A stretch of DNA of 64,000 nt from Chryseobacterium salipaludis (GTDB lineage: Bacteria > Bacteroidota > Bacteroidia > Flavobacteriales > Weeksellaceae): NCBI RefSeq assembly GCF_022968825.1, contig NZ_JALHKS010000001.1, positions 186,001-250,000 on the forward strand, in the 5' to 3' direction. Positions 1 through 9,050 of this stretch are shown here, in pieces (positions within the stretch are counted from its first letter, which is position 1; each line of letters begins with the position of its first letter). The position numbers were made by a program, and so were the translations under genes. The notes below the pieces were generated by a model. The model had not been told where the DNA came from. It was given only the letters and a program-made list of their open reading frames with translations, and made no database searches.

Positions 1-1457
1 AGGGCACCGATGTCTTTAACGGAATTCATCCTGTTGAAACCATTATCACTGGCCAGGAAACTCTTACCAAAACCGGCCGAGCCACGCACATTTGGATAGA
101 TTACAGCTACGCCCATTTCGTTGGTGTAGTAATTATTCGAGCCCAGCGATGAAGCTTTGGACTGGCCTTCCGGCCCGCCATGAATACTGATCAGCACTGG
201 TCTTTTGCCCGTGAACTTAGACGAGGCAGGATAATAGAAACCGCTAATTTTCATTTTATCAAAGGAAGTCCATTCAATGAACCTGGGTTCAGACATGTCC
301 TGCTTCTGCATTTCTCCCTGCTCACTGTCTGTCCATCTTTCTGTTTTCATCGTGGCCAGATCCAGGCGATAAATGTCGGAGCTGGAATCGTAAGTGGACT
401 GCGAGAAAAATAAACTCTGACCGTCTTTACTAAATTTTGTACTTCCGATGAGACCTACCGCTAAACCGGGCACCTCCTGATATTTTTTGGTATTCAGATC
501 CATCAGGTATATTTTATCTAAACCTCCTTCATTGGTTTTAAATACAAGCTTACCGGCTTTTTTGGATTGGCTGAACGATTCCACGCCCCAGGGAATATCA
601 GTGGTCAGATATTGCACTTTGCCGGTTTTTAAGTTCATCTGCGCTAATCGGGTAAACTCGTTATTTCGGTCGGTGAGATAAAAGATCTCATCAGGATCGC
701 TGGTAAATTTAGCACCGGACTGGATGATTTGTTTATCCTTGCGGTTTGTAATCGCTTCCAGCTTTTTAGAAACCGTATCAAACAAATAAAGATGCGATTC
801 GTTGGCCGAAATATACTCGCCGATAATCAGCTTTGTGCCGTCTTTCGAAATGTCGCTGATGCTCCATCCGCCACCTTTTACCTGCAAAATCAGTTCTGCG
901 CTTTCGGGCTTCAGAGGATCCATATAATAAATATCACGGTCGCCGCCGTTTCTTTTGGTCGAAGTAAAGTAGAAGCCGGAACCATCTTTCTTCCATTTCA
1001 TGCCGCCATTTTGGGAACGTCCGCCGTCGGTAAGAAGCGTTGACTCCATGGTTGCCAAATCGAAACGGAACAACTGCCCAAATTCATTTCCACCAATATC
1101 GCGGCTATAGACCAGAAAATTTCCATGGACCGGCTGATACGATGCCGTATTGACCGGCTCATCAAAAAAAGTAAGTTGTTTTCTGGCACCCATCGGCTGG
1201 GATAACTGATGTAACTGATTGGTCGAAGCAAAACGCGTCACTATAATCATTTCCCGTCCGTTTGGGTGAAGTGCGGTGATGCTGGCACCACGGCTTTCGG
1301 AATACTTCTTAATTTTCTGGCTAAGCGACTTTGGGATTGCGGGAATATTTTGTGCAATCAGGTTTTCATTAGGAACAATGACACTTTCTGCTGATTGCGC
1401 GAAAAGAAAAGAAGTTCCGCACAAAAAAGCAGCCGGCAACAAATAACGAATTTTCAT
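1..1457 (-). CDS. S9 family peptidase (prolyl oligopeptidase/DPP-IV-like), C-terminus off the window
   Basis: Reading from an ATG at 1457 towards position 1 gives 485 codons with no stop. The protein opens with a Sec signal peptide (MKIRYLLPAAFLCGTSFLFA) and continues as a WD40-like beta-propeller with repeated D/G-x-S-P/K-D blades (for example DISKDGTKL and TKFSKDGQSLFFS). The start of the alpha/beta hydrolase domain follows, with the oxyanion-hole segment SIHGGPEGQ and then NVRGSAGFGKSF. The nucleophile Ser, Asp and His lie beyond the window edge and cannot be checked. By family it is a periplasmic or surface serine peptidase that trims oligopeptides. It is codirectional with lpdA, but a terminator separates them. 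Confidence 0.93.
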   Translation of the reverse strand, partial: MKIRYLLPAAFLCGTSFLFAQSAESVIVPNENLIAQNIPAIPKSLSQKIKKYSESRGASITALHPNGREMIIVTRFASTNQLHQLSQPMGARKQLTFFDEPVNTASYQPVHGNFLVYSRDIGGNEFGQLFRFDLATMESTLLTDGGRSQNGGMKWKKDGSGFYFTSTKRNGGDRDIYYMDPLKPESAELILQVKGGGWSISDISKDGTKLIIGEYISANESHLYLFDTVSKKLEAITNRKDKQIIQSGAKFTSDPDEIFYLTDRNNEFTRLAQMNLKTGKVQYLTTDIPWGVESFSQSKKAGKLVFKTNEGGLDKIYLMDLNTKKYQEVPGLAVGLIGSTKFSKDGQSLFFSQSTYDSSSDIYRLDLATMKTERWTDSEQGEMQKQDMSEPRFIEWTSFDKMKISGFYYPASSKFTGKRPVLISIHGGPEGQSKASSLGSNNYYTNEMGVAVIYPNVRGSAGFGKSFLASDNGFNRMNSVKDIGA

Positions 1458-1492
1458 TGACAATAATTTTTCCGGTTAAGATACTCAAATTA

Positions 1493-1524
1493 GACAAAAA
1501 AAACCACCGCCAAGGCGATGGTTT
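1493..1524 (-). terminator. Rho-independent terminator after lpdA
   Basis: On the minus strand an 11-nt stem (AAACCATCGCC / GGCGGTGGTTT, one G-T pair, tiny loop) is followed by a run of T. It lies 27 nt beyond the lpdA stop and ends that transcript before the S9 peptidase gene. Confidence 0.85.
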
Positions 1525-1550
1525 CATATGATATAAAAGAATATTGAGTT

Positions 1551-2942
1551 TTAAATGTGAATTACTTCACCGTACGCAGCTGCAACTGCTTCCATGACTG
1601 CTTCCGAAATGGTTGGGTGCGGGTGAATTGCTTTCAGCACTTCGTGACCGGTGGTTTCCAGTTTTCTGGCCACTACTGCTTCCGCAATCATATCGGTAAC
1701 GCCATCGCCTACCATGTGGCAGCCGAGCCATTCGCCGTACTTGGCATCAAAAATAACTTTAATGAATCCATCAGTATCGCCATTGGCTGTCGCCTTTCCG
1801 GAGGCAGAGAACGGAAACTTACCAACTTTCAGTTCGTAACCTTTTTCTTTTGCCTGTTTTTCGGTTAGACCAACAGAGGCTACTTCAGGATGACAATAGG
1901 TACAACCCGGAACATTGCCGTAATCAATTTTTTCCACGTGCATTCCTTTAATTTTTTCCACGCAGGTGATTCCTTCCGCGGACGCAACGTGCGCCAGAGC
2001 CTGTGTCGGCAAAATATCTCCGATGGCATAATAACCGGGAACAGAAGTTTCATACCATTCATTCACCAGTACTTTGCCTTTTTCTGTTTTAATGCCTACT
2101 TCTTCAAAGCCTTGTCCTTCCACATTAGAAGCAATTCCAACTGCAGACAGCAGAATATCAGCTTCCAGTGTTTCCGTGCCTTTGGCCGTTTTCACTGTCG
2201 CTTTTACACCGTTTCCGGAAGTATCTACCGCTTCAACGGAAGAATTGGTCATAATGTTGATGCCCGCTTTTTTCAAAGATTTTTCCATGTGTTTGGAAAC
2301 ATCTTCATCTTCCACCGGCAGGATAGTCGGCATAAATTCAACGATGGTCACCTTGGTTCCCATGGCGTTATAAAAATCAGCAAATTCCACCCCGATCGCG
2401 CCGGAACCTACAACTATCATCGATTTTGGCTGCTCAGGTAAGTTTAAGGCCTGACGGTATCCAATCACCTTTTTACCATCTTGTGGCAAGTTCGGCAGTT
2501 CACGTGAGCGTGCACCGGTTGCGATGATGATATGCTGAGCGCTGTATTCTGTAGCTTTTCCGTTTTCATCGGTCACAGAAACTTTTTTTCCTTTCTGAAC
2601 TTTAGCCGTTCCCATGATGACATCAATTTTATTCTTCTTCATCAGGAAAGAGATACCACCACTCATCTTCTGCGCTACACCGCGGCTGCGTTGTACTACT
2701 TTGGAAAAATCAAAACCCGGGTTTTCTACTTTATTTAAACCATACTGCTCAGCCTCCTGCAGGTATTTGAAAACATGCGCGGATTTCAGCAGGGCTTTGG
2801 TAGGGATACAACCCCAGTTCAGGCAGATCCCGCCGAGGCTTTCTTTTTCGATGACAGCAGTTTTAAATCCGAGCTGTGCTGCTCTGATGGCAGCTACATA
2901 ACCGCCGGGACCGCTTCCGATGACAATGATATCGTAGTTCAT
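1551..2942 (-). CDS. lpdA: Dihydrolipoyl dehydrogenase (E3)
   Basis: This 463-residue FAD flavoprotein reoxidises dihydrolipoamide of 2-oxoacid dehydrogenase complexes and passes electrons to NAD+. The N-terminal FAD-binding GSGPGG motif is at residues 9-14. The redox-active disulfide is in GGICLNWGCIPTK (C41/C46). A second dinucleotide motif, VVGSGAIGVEF, occurs mid-protein, the AIGDI FAD motif follows, and the catalytic HPHPTISE His-Glu pair is near the C-terminus. Length is normal for the family. It lies just downstream of the fused E1 gene on the same strand. A terminator in the 139-bp gap suggests separate transcripts, but the pairing fits one ketoacid dehydrogenase complex. No E2 gene is in the window. 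Confidence 0.97.
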   Translation of the reverse strand: MNYDIIVIGSGPGGYVAAIRAAQLGFKTAVIEKESLGGICLNWGCIPTKALLKSAHVFKYLQEAEQYGLNKVENPGFDFSKVVQRSRGVAQKMSGGISFLMKKNKIDVIMGTAKVQKGKKVSVTDENGKATEYSAQHIIIATGARSRELPNLPQDGKKVIGYRQALNLPEQPKSMIVVGSGAIGVEFADFYNAMGTKVTIVEFMPTILPVEDEDVSKHMEKSLKKAGINIMTNSSVEAVDTSGNGVKATVKTAKGTETLEADILLSAVGIASNVEGQGFEEVGIKTEKGKVLVNEWYETSVPGYYAIGDILPTQALAHVASAEGITCVEKIKGMHVEKIDYGNVPGCTYCHPEVASVGLTEKQAKEKGYELKVGKFPFSASGKATANGDTDGFIKVIFDAKYGEWLGCHMVGDGVTDMIAEAVVARKLETTGHEVLKAIHPHPTISEAVMEAVAAAYGEVIHI

Positions 2943-3040
2943 TATTAATAAAATTTTATGCGAATTTACGGAAAATATTTCAGCCCTGAGGCCTGGGAGG
3001 CAGATAGAGAGCTTCTTTCCCGCTGAGATTTTATGACATG

Positions 3041-3065
3041 AAAAAAGCAGGCTTTCACCTGCTTT
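3041..3065 (-). terminator. Rho-independent terminator after the E1 gene
   Basis: On the minus strand AAGCAGG, a 6-nt loop, CCTGCTT and then a T-run. It starts 16 nt past the stop of the E1 gene. Confidence 0.8.
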
Positions 3066-3081
3066 ATTTCATATGTTTTGT

Positions 3082-5511
3082 TTAAATCTGCGGAAACTTC
3101 TGCGGGTTTAGTTCCGTGAACATGGCATAAATTTTCTCGACCATATCATCAGTGCTTGGTTTGCTGAAATAATCGCCGTCACTTGCATACGGTGGCCGGT
3201 GATTTTCCGCAGAAATGGTGAGCGGATCAGAATCCAGATAGCGGAAAGCTTTCTGTTTTTCCAGAATTTGCTGCAGGATAAAGGCCGAGGCACCACCTTC
3301 CACATCTTCATCAATCACCATGAGGCGATTGGTTTTTTTCACGCTTTCCAGAATATCATGACTTAAATCAAACGGAATTAAAGATTGAATATCAATTACT
3401 TCCGCAGAAATCCCTAATTCCTCCAATTGTTCTGCCGCTTCCATCACCAGTCGCCAGGTGGAGCCGTAGGTAACCAGCGTAACATCCGTACCGGATTTAG
3501 TCACTTCCACTTTTCCAACTGGAACGGTAAATTCACCGAGATTATCCGGTTGTTTTTCTTTGAGTCGATATCCGTTCAGACATTCCACAATCAGGGCCGG
3601 CTCATCCGACTGTAACATGGTATTGTAGAAGCCGGCAGCCTTGGTGAGGTTTCTTGGCACCAATACCAGAATTCCTTTCGACAGGTTCAGAATTCCCGCC
3701 ATTGGTGAACCGGAATGCCAAATGCCTTCCAGGCGGTGGCCTCTCGTTCTGATAATCAAAGGCGCTTTCTGTCCTCCTCGTGTGCGATATTGTACTGTAG
3801 CCAGGTCATCGCTCATGCCCTGCAGGCAGTATAGAATATAATCCAGATACTGAATCTCCGCAATCGGTCTCAGTCCGCGCATTGCCATTCCAATCCCCTG
3901 GCCCAGAATGGTAGCTTCCCGGATGCCAGTATCAGCAATCCGGAGTTCGCCATATTTTTCCTGCAATCCTTCCAGCCCCTGGTTCACATCACCAATATTT
4001 CCCGTGTCTTCACCGAAAATTAAAGTTTCCGGATACTTACTGAAAATTTGGTCGAAGTTATTTCTGATGACTACTCTGCCATCTACCGTTTCCGAACCTT
4101 CAGAATACACCGGTTCAACTTCGGCTACGTTCGTCGCTTTCCATTCAGACTGTGAATACAGGTGAGAAGAGTAATTCTGTTTTTCTTCTGCTAAAAGCTG
4201 CTCGTATTTTTCGGCCAGCGCCGTACGGGAATGCGTGTTATTTTTTCTGGTCAGCAATGATGCTCGTCGTACCAAATGGAAAATATCGCGTTTGGCGACG
4301 GAAACGAGTTTCGTGAATTTCTCAATTTCCGCAGAAACTTCAGTTTGCTCGGCGGCAAGAGTTTTAACCAGCGGCAGCAATTCTTCCACCAGATGATCAA
4401 TGGTTGCGCGATAGGCTTCCCAGGCTTTTTTCTGACCGTCCTTTACAACTTTTTTGGCTTCCGCATCCAACGCGTCCAGCTCCTCAGTAGTTGCCAGTTG
4501 CTGTTCTGCGCCTTCAATTTCAATAGAGTAATTCAGAATCCATTCACGGAATTTTAAGAGCCCGTCATATTCTCCTTCCCACTTCAAGCGGTCTCCGCTT
4601 TTGTAGCGTTCATGGGAACCGGAAGTCGAGTGGCCTTGCGGCTGTGTTACCTCTACCACATGCACCACTACCGGAATACTCTCGGTACGTGCAAAATGTT
4701 CCGCGCGCGCATACGCGTCCAGCAACGACGGGTAATCCCAGGCTTTTACCTGAATAATTTCGCATCCCTGCTCTTCTCCCTCTTTACGCTGGAAACCCGA
4801 CAGCATTTCGGCGATATCCGCCTTCGCACGCTGGTTTTGGGTGGGAACGGAAATTCCGTAGCCATCATCCCAGATAGAAACAATCATCGGCACCTGCAAT
4901 GCACAAGCCGCGTTCAGGGTTTCCCAGAAGTGGCCTTCCGCGGTGGAAGCATCGCCAATGGTTCCAAAAGCTACTTCATTTCCGCCGTTCGAAAACTTCT
5001 CGGAACCATCGAACTGTACAGATTTATAAATTTTAGAAGCCTGTGCCAGTCCCAATAAGCGTGGCATCTGGCCGGCGGTGGGAGAAATATCTGAAGATAT
5101 GTTTTTTTGCTTGGTCAGGTCCTTCCAGCTGCCGTCCTCATTCAGACTGCGGGTAGCGTAGTGACCGTTCATCTGGCGTCCGGCGGAAGCGGGTTCGCGC
5201 TCGATGTTAGTATCTGCATATAATTGTGCAAAGAAACTTTCTACCGTTAAGGCATCGATGGCCATAGCAAAAGTCTGGTCACGATAGTATCCGGACCTGA
5301 AATCACCATCGCGGAATACTTTGGCCATTGCCAGCTGTGGGAGCTCCTTACCATCGCCAAAAATACCAAACTTCGCTTTACCGGTAAGAACCTCGCGGCG
5401 GCCCAGTAATGACATCTCGCGGGAAATTCGTCCCAGTCGGTAATCAGCAAGAATCTGTTCCTTAAAATCCTGAAAACTGATTTGCTGTGTTTCTATATAA
5501 GTAGTTTGCAT
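3082..5511 (-). CDS. 2-oxoacid (probably branched-chain) dehydrogenase E1, alpha and beta subunits fused
   Basis: A single 809-residue protein carries both halves of a heterotetrameric E1. The N-terminal ~340 residues are E1-alpha, with the thiamine-diphosphate region GDASTAEGHF (186-195) and the following DDGYG at 215-219. A helical linker covers roughly residues 340-470. The C-terminal part is E1-beta, with FGEDTG, RIADTGIREATI and IRTRGHRLEG. It decarboxylates a 2-oxoacid and acylates the E2 lipoyl group. The alpha/beta fusion is known in Bacteroidota and is usually annotated as a 2-oxoisovalerate or generic dehydrogenase E1. Substrate cannot be fixed from sequence; branched-chain use is inference. 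lpdA (E3) follows. A -7 element lies 16 bp upstream of the ATG. Confidence 0.93.
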   Translation of the reverse strand: MQTTYIETQQISFQDFKEQILADYRLGRISREMSLLGRREVLTGKAKFGIFGDGKELPQLAMAKVFRDGDFRSGYYRDQTFAMAIDALTVESFFAQLYADTNIEREPASAGRQMNGHYATRSLNEDGSWKDLTKQKNISSDISPTAGQMPRLLGLAQASKIYKSVQFDGSEKFSNGGNEVAFGTIGDASTAEGHFWETLNAACALQVPMIVSIWDDGYGISVPTQNQRAKADIAEMLSGFQRKEGEEQGCEIIQVKAWDYPSLLDAYARAEHFARTESIPVVVHVVEVTQPQGHSTSGSHERYKSGDRLKWEGEYDGLLKFREWILNYSIEIEGAEQQLATTEELDALDAEAKKVVKDGQKKAWEAYRATIDHLVEELLPLVKTLAAEQTEVSAEIEKFTKLVSVAKRDIFHLVRRASLLTRKNNTHSRTALAEKYEQLLAEEKQNYSSHLYSQSEWKATNVAEVEPVYSEGSETVDGRVVIRNNFDQIFSKYPETLIFGEDTGNIGDVNQGLEGLQEKYGELRIADTGIREATILGQGIGMAMRGLRPIAEIQYLDYILYCLQGMSDDLATVQYRTRGGQKAPLIIRTRGHRLEGIWHSGSPMAGILNLSKGILVLVPRNLTKAAGFYNTMLQSDEPALIVECLNGYRLKEKQPDNLGEFTVPVGKVEVTKSGTDVTLVTYGSTWRLVMEAAEQLEELGISAEVIDIQSLIPFDLSHDILESVKKTNRLMVIDEDVEGGASAFILQQILEKQKAFRYLDSDPLTISAENHRPPYASDGDYFSKPSTDDMVEKIYAMFTELNPQKFPQI

Positions 5512-5527
5512 AGATGCTATATTTTTA

Positions 5528-5535
5528 CAAAGATA
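5528..5535 (-). promoter_or_regulatory. Bacteroidota -7 promoter element for the E1 gene
   Basis: TATCTTTG on the minus strand matches the TAnnTTTG consensus. It is 16 nt upstream of the E1 start codon. No convincing -33 TTG is visible. Confidence 0.6.
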
Positions 5536-5587
5536 ATAATTTTACCCATGATTTTGCAGCTTTCGAAATACAGTGGCCTTACCGTAT

Positions 5588-5624
5588 AAAAACAAAAAAC
5601 CGAAGTTTCAACAGAGAAACTTCG
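5588..5624 (-). terminator. Rho-independent terminator after the DUF2007-like gene
   Basis: On the minus strand a perfect 9-bp stem (CGAAGTTTC / GAAACTTCG) with a 6-nt loop is followed by GTTTTTTGTTTTT. Confidence 0.88.
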
Positions 5625-5671
5625 ATTTCTGTAAAACGTAAAAATTTAAAAAATATGAAGGTGTATTTGGT

Positions 5672-5899
5672 TTAAAGGTTATATAACAAATCTTTACTAA
5701 GTGCCTCATCCACAATACGGAGCGCCTCCCGCTCCTGCTCTAAAGTGACATAAACAGCAATCGTTTCGCTCGTAGATAACATCGACTGAGAAGGTCCTGC
5801 CACGGCGGAAATCCCTTCCTGCTCCAGCAAATTCTGCACCTTTTTTATCAGTGCCGGCATCTCGCTCTCGAAGATTGCGGCTGTGCTTTTCTCTTCCAT
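5672..5899 (-). CDS. Small DUF2007-like (putative signal-transducing) protein
   Basis: 75 residues with no signal peptide or membrane segment. The pattern of an N-terminal helix (EMPALIKKVQNLLEQEGI), a short variable loop, a hydrophobic strand (IAVYVTLEQ) and a C-terminal amphipathic helix resembles the DUF2007 fold, which is PII/ACT-like. The sequence is too short for certainty. It is a single gene with its own terminator downstream and an unusual inverted repeat upstream (5914-5953) that overlaps its probable promoter (TACCTTTA). Function unknown. Confidence 0.65.
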   Translation of the reverse strand: MEEKSTAAIFESEMPALIKKVQNLLEQEGISAVAGPSQSMLSTSETIAVYVTLEQEREALRIVDEALSKDLLYNL

Positions 5900-5913
5900 A
5901 GCTGCATTTGTTT

Positions 5914-5953
5914 GCTAAAGGTACAAAAAAAACTGAATTTTTGCACCTTTAGC
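5914..5953. repeat. Long inverted repeat between lat and the DUF2007-like gene
   Basis: Two 16-nt arms, GCTAAAGGTaCAAAAA and TTTTTGcACCTTTAGC, with one mismatch and an 8-nt spacer. The arm nearer the small gene contains its likely -7 element (TACCTTTA on the minus strand). No T-run follows the hairpin in the lat direction, so a regulatory role is more likely than a plain terminator. Confidence 0.7.
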
Positions 5954-6006
5954 ATATAAATTTTTATAAAAGTTTAAGATCTATATTTTTCATTACTAAA
6001 AAAACA

Positions 6007-7347
6007 TTAAGATCCCATTTTGTTAAGGCATTTTTCAATAAGGTTCAGCGACATCTGCAGTTCCTCTCGGCTTACGTTCAGATGCGGACGATATCGGATG
6101 GATTTCTCACCGCAACCCAAGATAATCATGTACTCCTCATACAGCATTTGCTGCAGCGTATTTCGCATCTCCGGCGTGGCCAGATCAAAAGCGCACATGA
6201 GTCCGCGGCCGCGGGCATTGGAAATTTTATCCGGATATTTCGCCTGCAAATCCTGCAAACCTTCCAGCAGAAACGCACCTGCTTCTGCCGCATATTCCAC
6301 CAGATTTTCTTTTTCAATGATTTCCAGAATTAACTGAAAACGCAGCATGTCAATCAGATTGCCGCCAAATGTGGAGTTGATCCGTGAACTTTCACGAAAA
6401 ACATTGTTAGGAATTTCATCAAACTTTTCTTTATTGGCCAACACACCGCAAACCTGGGTTTTCTTACCAAACGCAATAATATCCGGAGCTACGCTGAAAT
6501 TTTCATACGCCCACATTTTACCGGTGAGCCCGATGCCTGTTTGTACTTCATCAAAAATAAGCAGCACTTCATTTTCATCGCAAATTTTTCGTAAGCCCTG
6601 GAAGAACTCATCACGGAAATGGTGATCGCCTCCTTCAGCCTGAATAGGTTCAATGATGATGCACGCCACTCTGTTTGGATTGGCCAGAATGGCTTCGGTA
6701 ATATTTAGCAGCGCACGGTTTTCCTGGGTGATTGTTTCCTTCAGATTTTCTTCTGTAACCGGGAAATTCAAATGCGGGTTTACGATACGCGGCCAGTCAA
6801 ATTTGGGAAAATACTCATATTTACGCGGGTCTGCAGTATTGGTTAAACTCAGTGTATATCCGCTTCGCCCGTGAAATGCCTGTTTAAAGTGGATACAGAT
6901 GCCGGCTTCCACATCGATCCCTTTTTCAAAATTTTTCCGGGTCTTCCAGTCGAAACACGCTTTCATGGCATTTTCCACTGCCAGTGTTCCACCCGATATA
7001 AAGAAAGCATACTGCAGTTCTTTCGGGATGGCTACGCGCTCGAAGGTTTCCATAAAATCGGCAAATTCCTGCGAATACACATCAGCGAGGGTTGGTTTAT
7101 TGATGGCCATTTTACCAAGCCATTCGGCTTTCTCTACGATATGCGGATGGTTGTAACCGACTGCCATGGACGCAAACATAGAAAACATATCCAGGAAATT
7201 CTTGCCGCTGCGGCGGTCGTGAATCCAGGAGCCATGCGACTTTTCAATATCCATAACAAAATCGAAACCGTCTGCCAGCAAATGCCGGGAAAGGGTTTCT
7301 TTCACAGCATTGGCGGAGACTGGTTGGGGTGCAGTTGTATTATTCAT
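6007..7347 (-). CDS. lat: L-lysine 6-transaminase (lysine epsilon-aminotransferase)
   Basis: A class III PLP aminotransferase of 446 residues from the ATG at 7347, which gives MNNTTAPQPV. The frame is open 63 codons further upstream, but that part overlaps the ALDH gene and does not look coding. Landmarks are AFFISGGTLAVENAMKACF for substrate/PLP phosphate binding, IFDEVQTGIG with the PLP-contacting Asp, and IIAFGKKTQVCG with the Schiff-base Lys. The FGKKTQVCG context is typical of Lat rather than ornithine or GABA transaminases. It moves the epsilon-amino group of lysine to 2-oxoglutarate, giving 2-aminoadipate 6-semialdehyde (cyclising to piperideine-6-carboxylate). The ALDH7 gene 31 bp upstream would oxidise that product. 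Confidence 0.92.
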   Translation of the reverse strand: MNNTTAPQPVSANAVKETLSRHLLADGFDFVMDIEKSHGSWIHDRRSGKNFLDMFSMFASMAVGYNHPHIVEKAEWLGKMAINKPTLADVYSQEFADFMETFERVAIPKELQYAFFISGGTLAVENAMKACFDWKTRKNFEKGIDVEAGICIHFKQAFHGRSGYTLSLTNTADPRKYEYFPKFDWPRIVNPHLNFPVTEENLKETITQENRALLNITEAILANPNRVACIIIEPIQAEGGDHHFRDEFFQGLRKICDENEVLLIFDEVQTGIGLTGKMWAYENFSVAPDIIAFGKKTQVCGVLANKEKFDEIPNNVFRESSRINSTFGGNLIDMLRFQLILEIIEKENLVEYAAEAGAFLLEGLQDLQAKYPDKISNARGRGLMCAFDLATPEMRNTLQQMLYEEYMIILGCGEKSIRYRPHLNVSREELQMSLNLIEKCLNKMGS

Positions 7348-7378
7348 ATTAATATATTGATTTAGAGGTGATTGGTGA

Positions 7379-8929
7379 TTAGATATTAAATTTGATTCCC
7401 TGCGCCAGTGGCAACGTATCCGTATAATTAATGGTGTTGGTCTGACGGCGCATGTAGTATTTCCAGACATCGGAGCCGGATTCGCGGCCGCCGCCTGTTT
7501 CCTTTTCGCCGCCGAAAGCGCCACCAATTTCAGCACCGGAGGTACCGATATTTACATTGGCAATTCCACAGTCGGAGCCATTCTGGGAAAGGAATAATTC
7601 TGCCTGCCGCAAATCCTGCGTCATGATAGCGGAGCTTAATCCCTGCGGAACATCATTCTGCATAGCAATGGCATCTTCCAGATTCTGGTATTTCATGATA
7701 TATAGAATCGGGGCAAAGGTTTCGTGCTGCACGATTTCGTAGTGATTTTCAACTTCAGCAATACATGGTTTCACATAACAACCAGAGCCATACACCTCAC
7801 CTTCGAGTACGCCGCCTTCAACAATAAAATTCCCGCCCTCGGCTTTGCATTTTTCAATGGAATCAAGATATTGCTGCACGGCATCTTTGTCAATCAAAGG
7901 TCCAACGTGGTTATTTTCATCCAACGGATTTCCGATACTAAGCTGTCCATATGCATTGATAAGGCGTTTCCTAACTTCCTCATAAACAGAGTCATGGACA
8001 ATAAGTCTTCGTGTGGACGTACAACGTTGGCCCGCCGTACCGACTGCGCCGAATACCGCTCCTATAATGGACATATCCAGATCTGCATTTTCGGTAATGA
8101 TAATGGCATTATTCCCACCAAGTTCCAGAATGGATTTTCCAAAACGTTTGGCGACGTTCACTCCTACCGTACGCCCCACTTTTGTGGAACCGGTGAAGGA
8201 AACCAGCGCGACATTTTTGTCGTTAACCAAACGGTCACCGATAATATGGTCGCCTACGAGCATGGAAGAAACTCCTTCCGGCATATCGTTCTCGCGCAGT
8301 ACTTCACTGATAATATTCTGGCACGCAATGGCGCAAAGCGGTGTTTTTTCCGAAGGTTTCCAAACCGTGACGTTTCCGCAAATCCAGGAGAGCGTGGTGT
8401 TCCAGGACCAAACCGCCACCGGGAAATTAAATGCCGAGATAATCCCGACAATGCCCAGCGGGTGATATTGTTCGTACATTCGGTGCCCGGGTCTTTCCGA
8501 ATGCATGGTGAAGCCGTGCAACTGGCGCGACAGCCCGACCGCAAAATCGCAGATGTCAATCATTTCCTGAACTTCGCCCAAGCCTTCCTGCAGGGATTTT
8601 CCCATTTCATAGGAAACTAGTTTTCCGAGGTCTTCTTTATATTCACGCAGTTTTAAGCCAAACTGACGAACCAGCTCCCCTCTTTTGGGTGCAGGAATCT
8701 GGCGAAACTGCAGCGCAGCTTTTTTCGCCGTACTTATTACTTTATCATAATCTTCTGTGGTTGCTGTAGTTACCGAGGCAATCAGTTCGCCATCGGTAGG
8801 AGAATAACTTTCGAGCGCGAAACCGGTGGCAAAATAGTCGCCTCCGGTGGACACGCCTTTATTATTGCTTTGAATCCCCAGTTTTTCCAGAGATTTTCCG
8901 ATGCCGAATTCTTTGTTTTGTTGAGACAT
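7379..8929 (-). CDS. amaB: 2-aminoadipate 6-semialdehyde dehydrogenase (ALDH7/antiquitin type)
   Basis: A 516-residue NAD+-dependent aldehyde dehydrogenase of the ALDH7 group. Visible features are the nucleotide-binding SAFNFPVAVWSWN segment, general base E269 in LELGGNN, and nucleophile C303 in GQRCTSTRRL. The residues NVNIGTSGAEIGGAFGGEK near the C-terminus are an ALDH7 signature. It oxidises 2-aminoadipate semialdehyde to 2-aminoadipate. The gene is first in a two-gene operon with lat (31-bp gap). The same pair (also called pcd/lat) is known from flavobacteria able to form pipecolic acid. A weak -7 element (TATCTTTA) lies just upstream. Confidence 0.92.
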   Translation of the reverse strand: MSQQNKEFGIGKSLEKLGIQSNNKGVSTGGDYFATGFALESYSPTDGELIASVTTATTEDYDKVISTAKKAALQFRQIPAPKRGELVRQFGLKLREYKEDLGKLVSYEMGKSLQEGLGEVQEMIDICDFAVGLSRQLHGFTMHSERPGHRMYEQYHPLGIVGIISAFNFPVAVWSWNTTLSWICGNVTVWKPSEKTPLCAIACQNIISEVLRENDMPEGVSSMLVGDHIIGDRLVNDKNVALVSFTGSTKVGRTVGVNVAKRFGKSILELGGNNAIIITENADLDMSIIGAVFGAVGTAGQRCTSTRRLIVHDSVYEEVRKRLINAYGQLSIGNPLDENNHVGPLIDKDAVQQYLDSIEKCKAEGGNFIVEGGVLEGEVYGSGCYVKPCIAEVENHYEIVQHETFAPILYIMKYQNLEDAIAMQNDVPQGLSSAIMTQDLRQAELFLSQNGSDCGIANVNIGTSGAEIGGAFGGEKETGGGRESGSDVWKYYMRRQTNTINYTDTLPLAQGIKFNI

Positions 8930-9050
8930 AATTTTTTATTGAGTTGACCTTAAAGATAGAAAATTTAGCTAAAAGCAAAAAACTTTAGCAATTTATCGTG
9001 TCTTTAATTCTTTTATTTATAATTGTGTAAAACCGCCACTTTTTCTTTAA

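Noticed and set aside
7348-7536. Upstream extension of the lat frame (63 codons)
   Set aside because: It overlaps the ALDH gene and gives a low-complexity Ala/Arg-rich N-terminus. The ATG at 7347 gives the usual Lat start.
7724-8620. 298-codon open frame antisense to the ALDH gene
   Set aside because: The ALDH reading frame carries all catalytic motifs; the antisense frame has no recognisable domain and biased composition.
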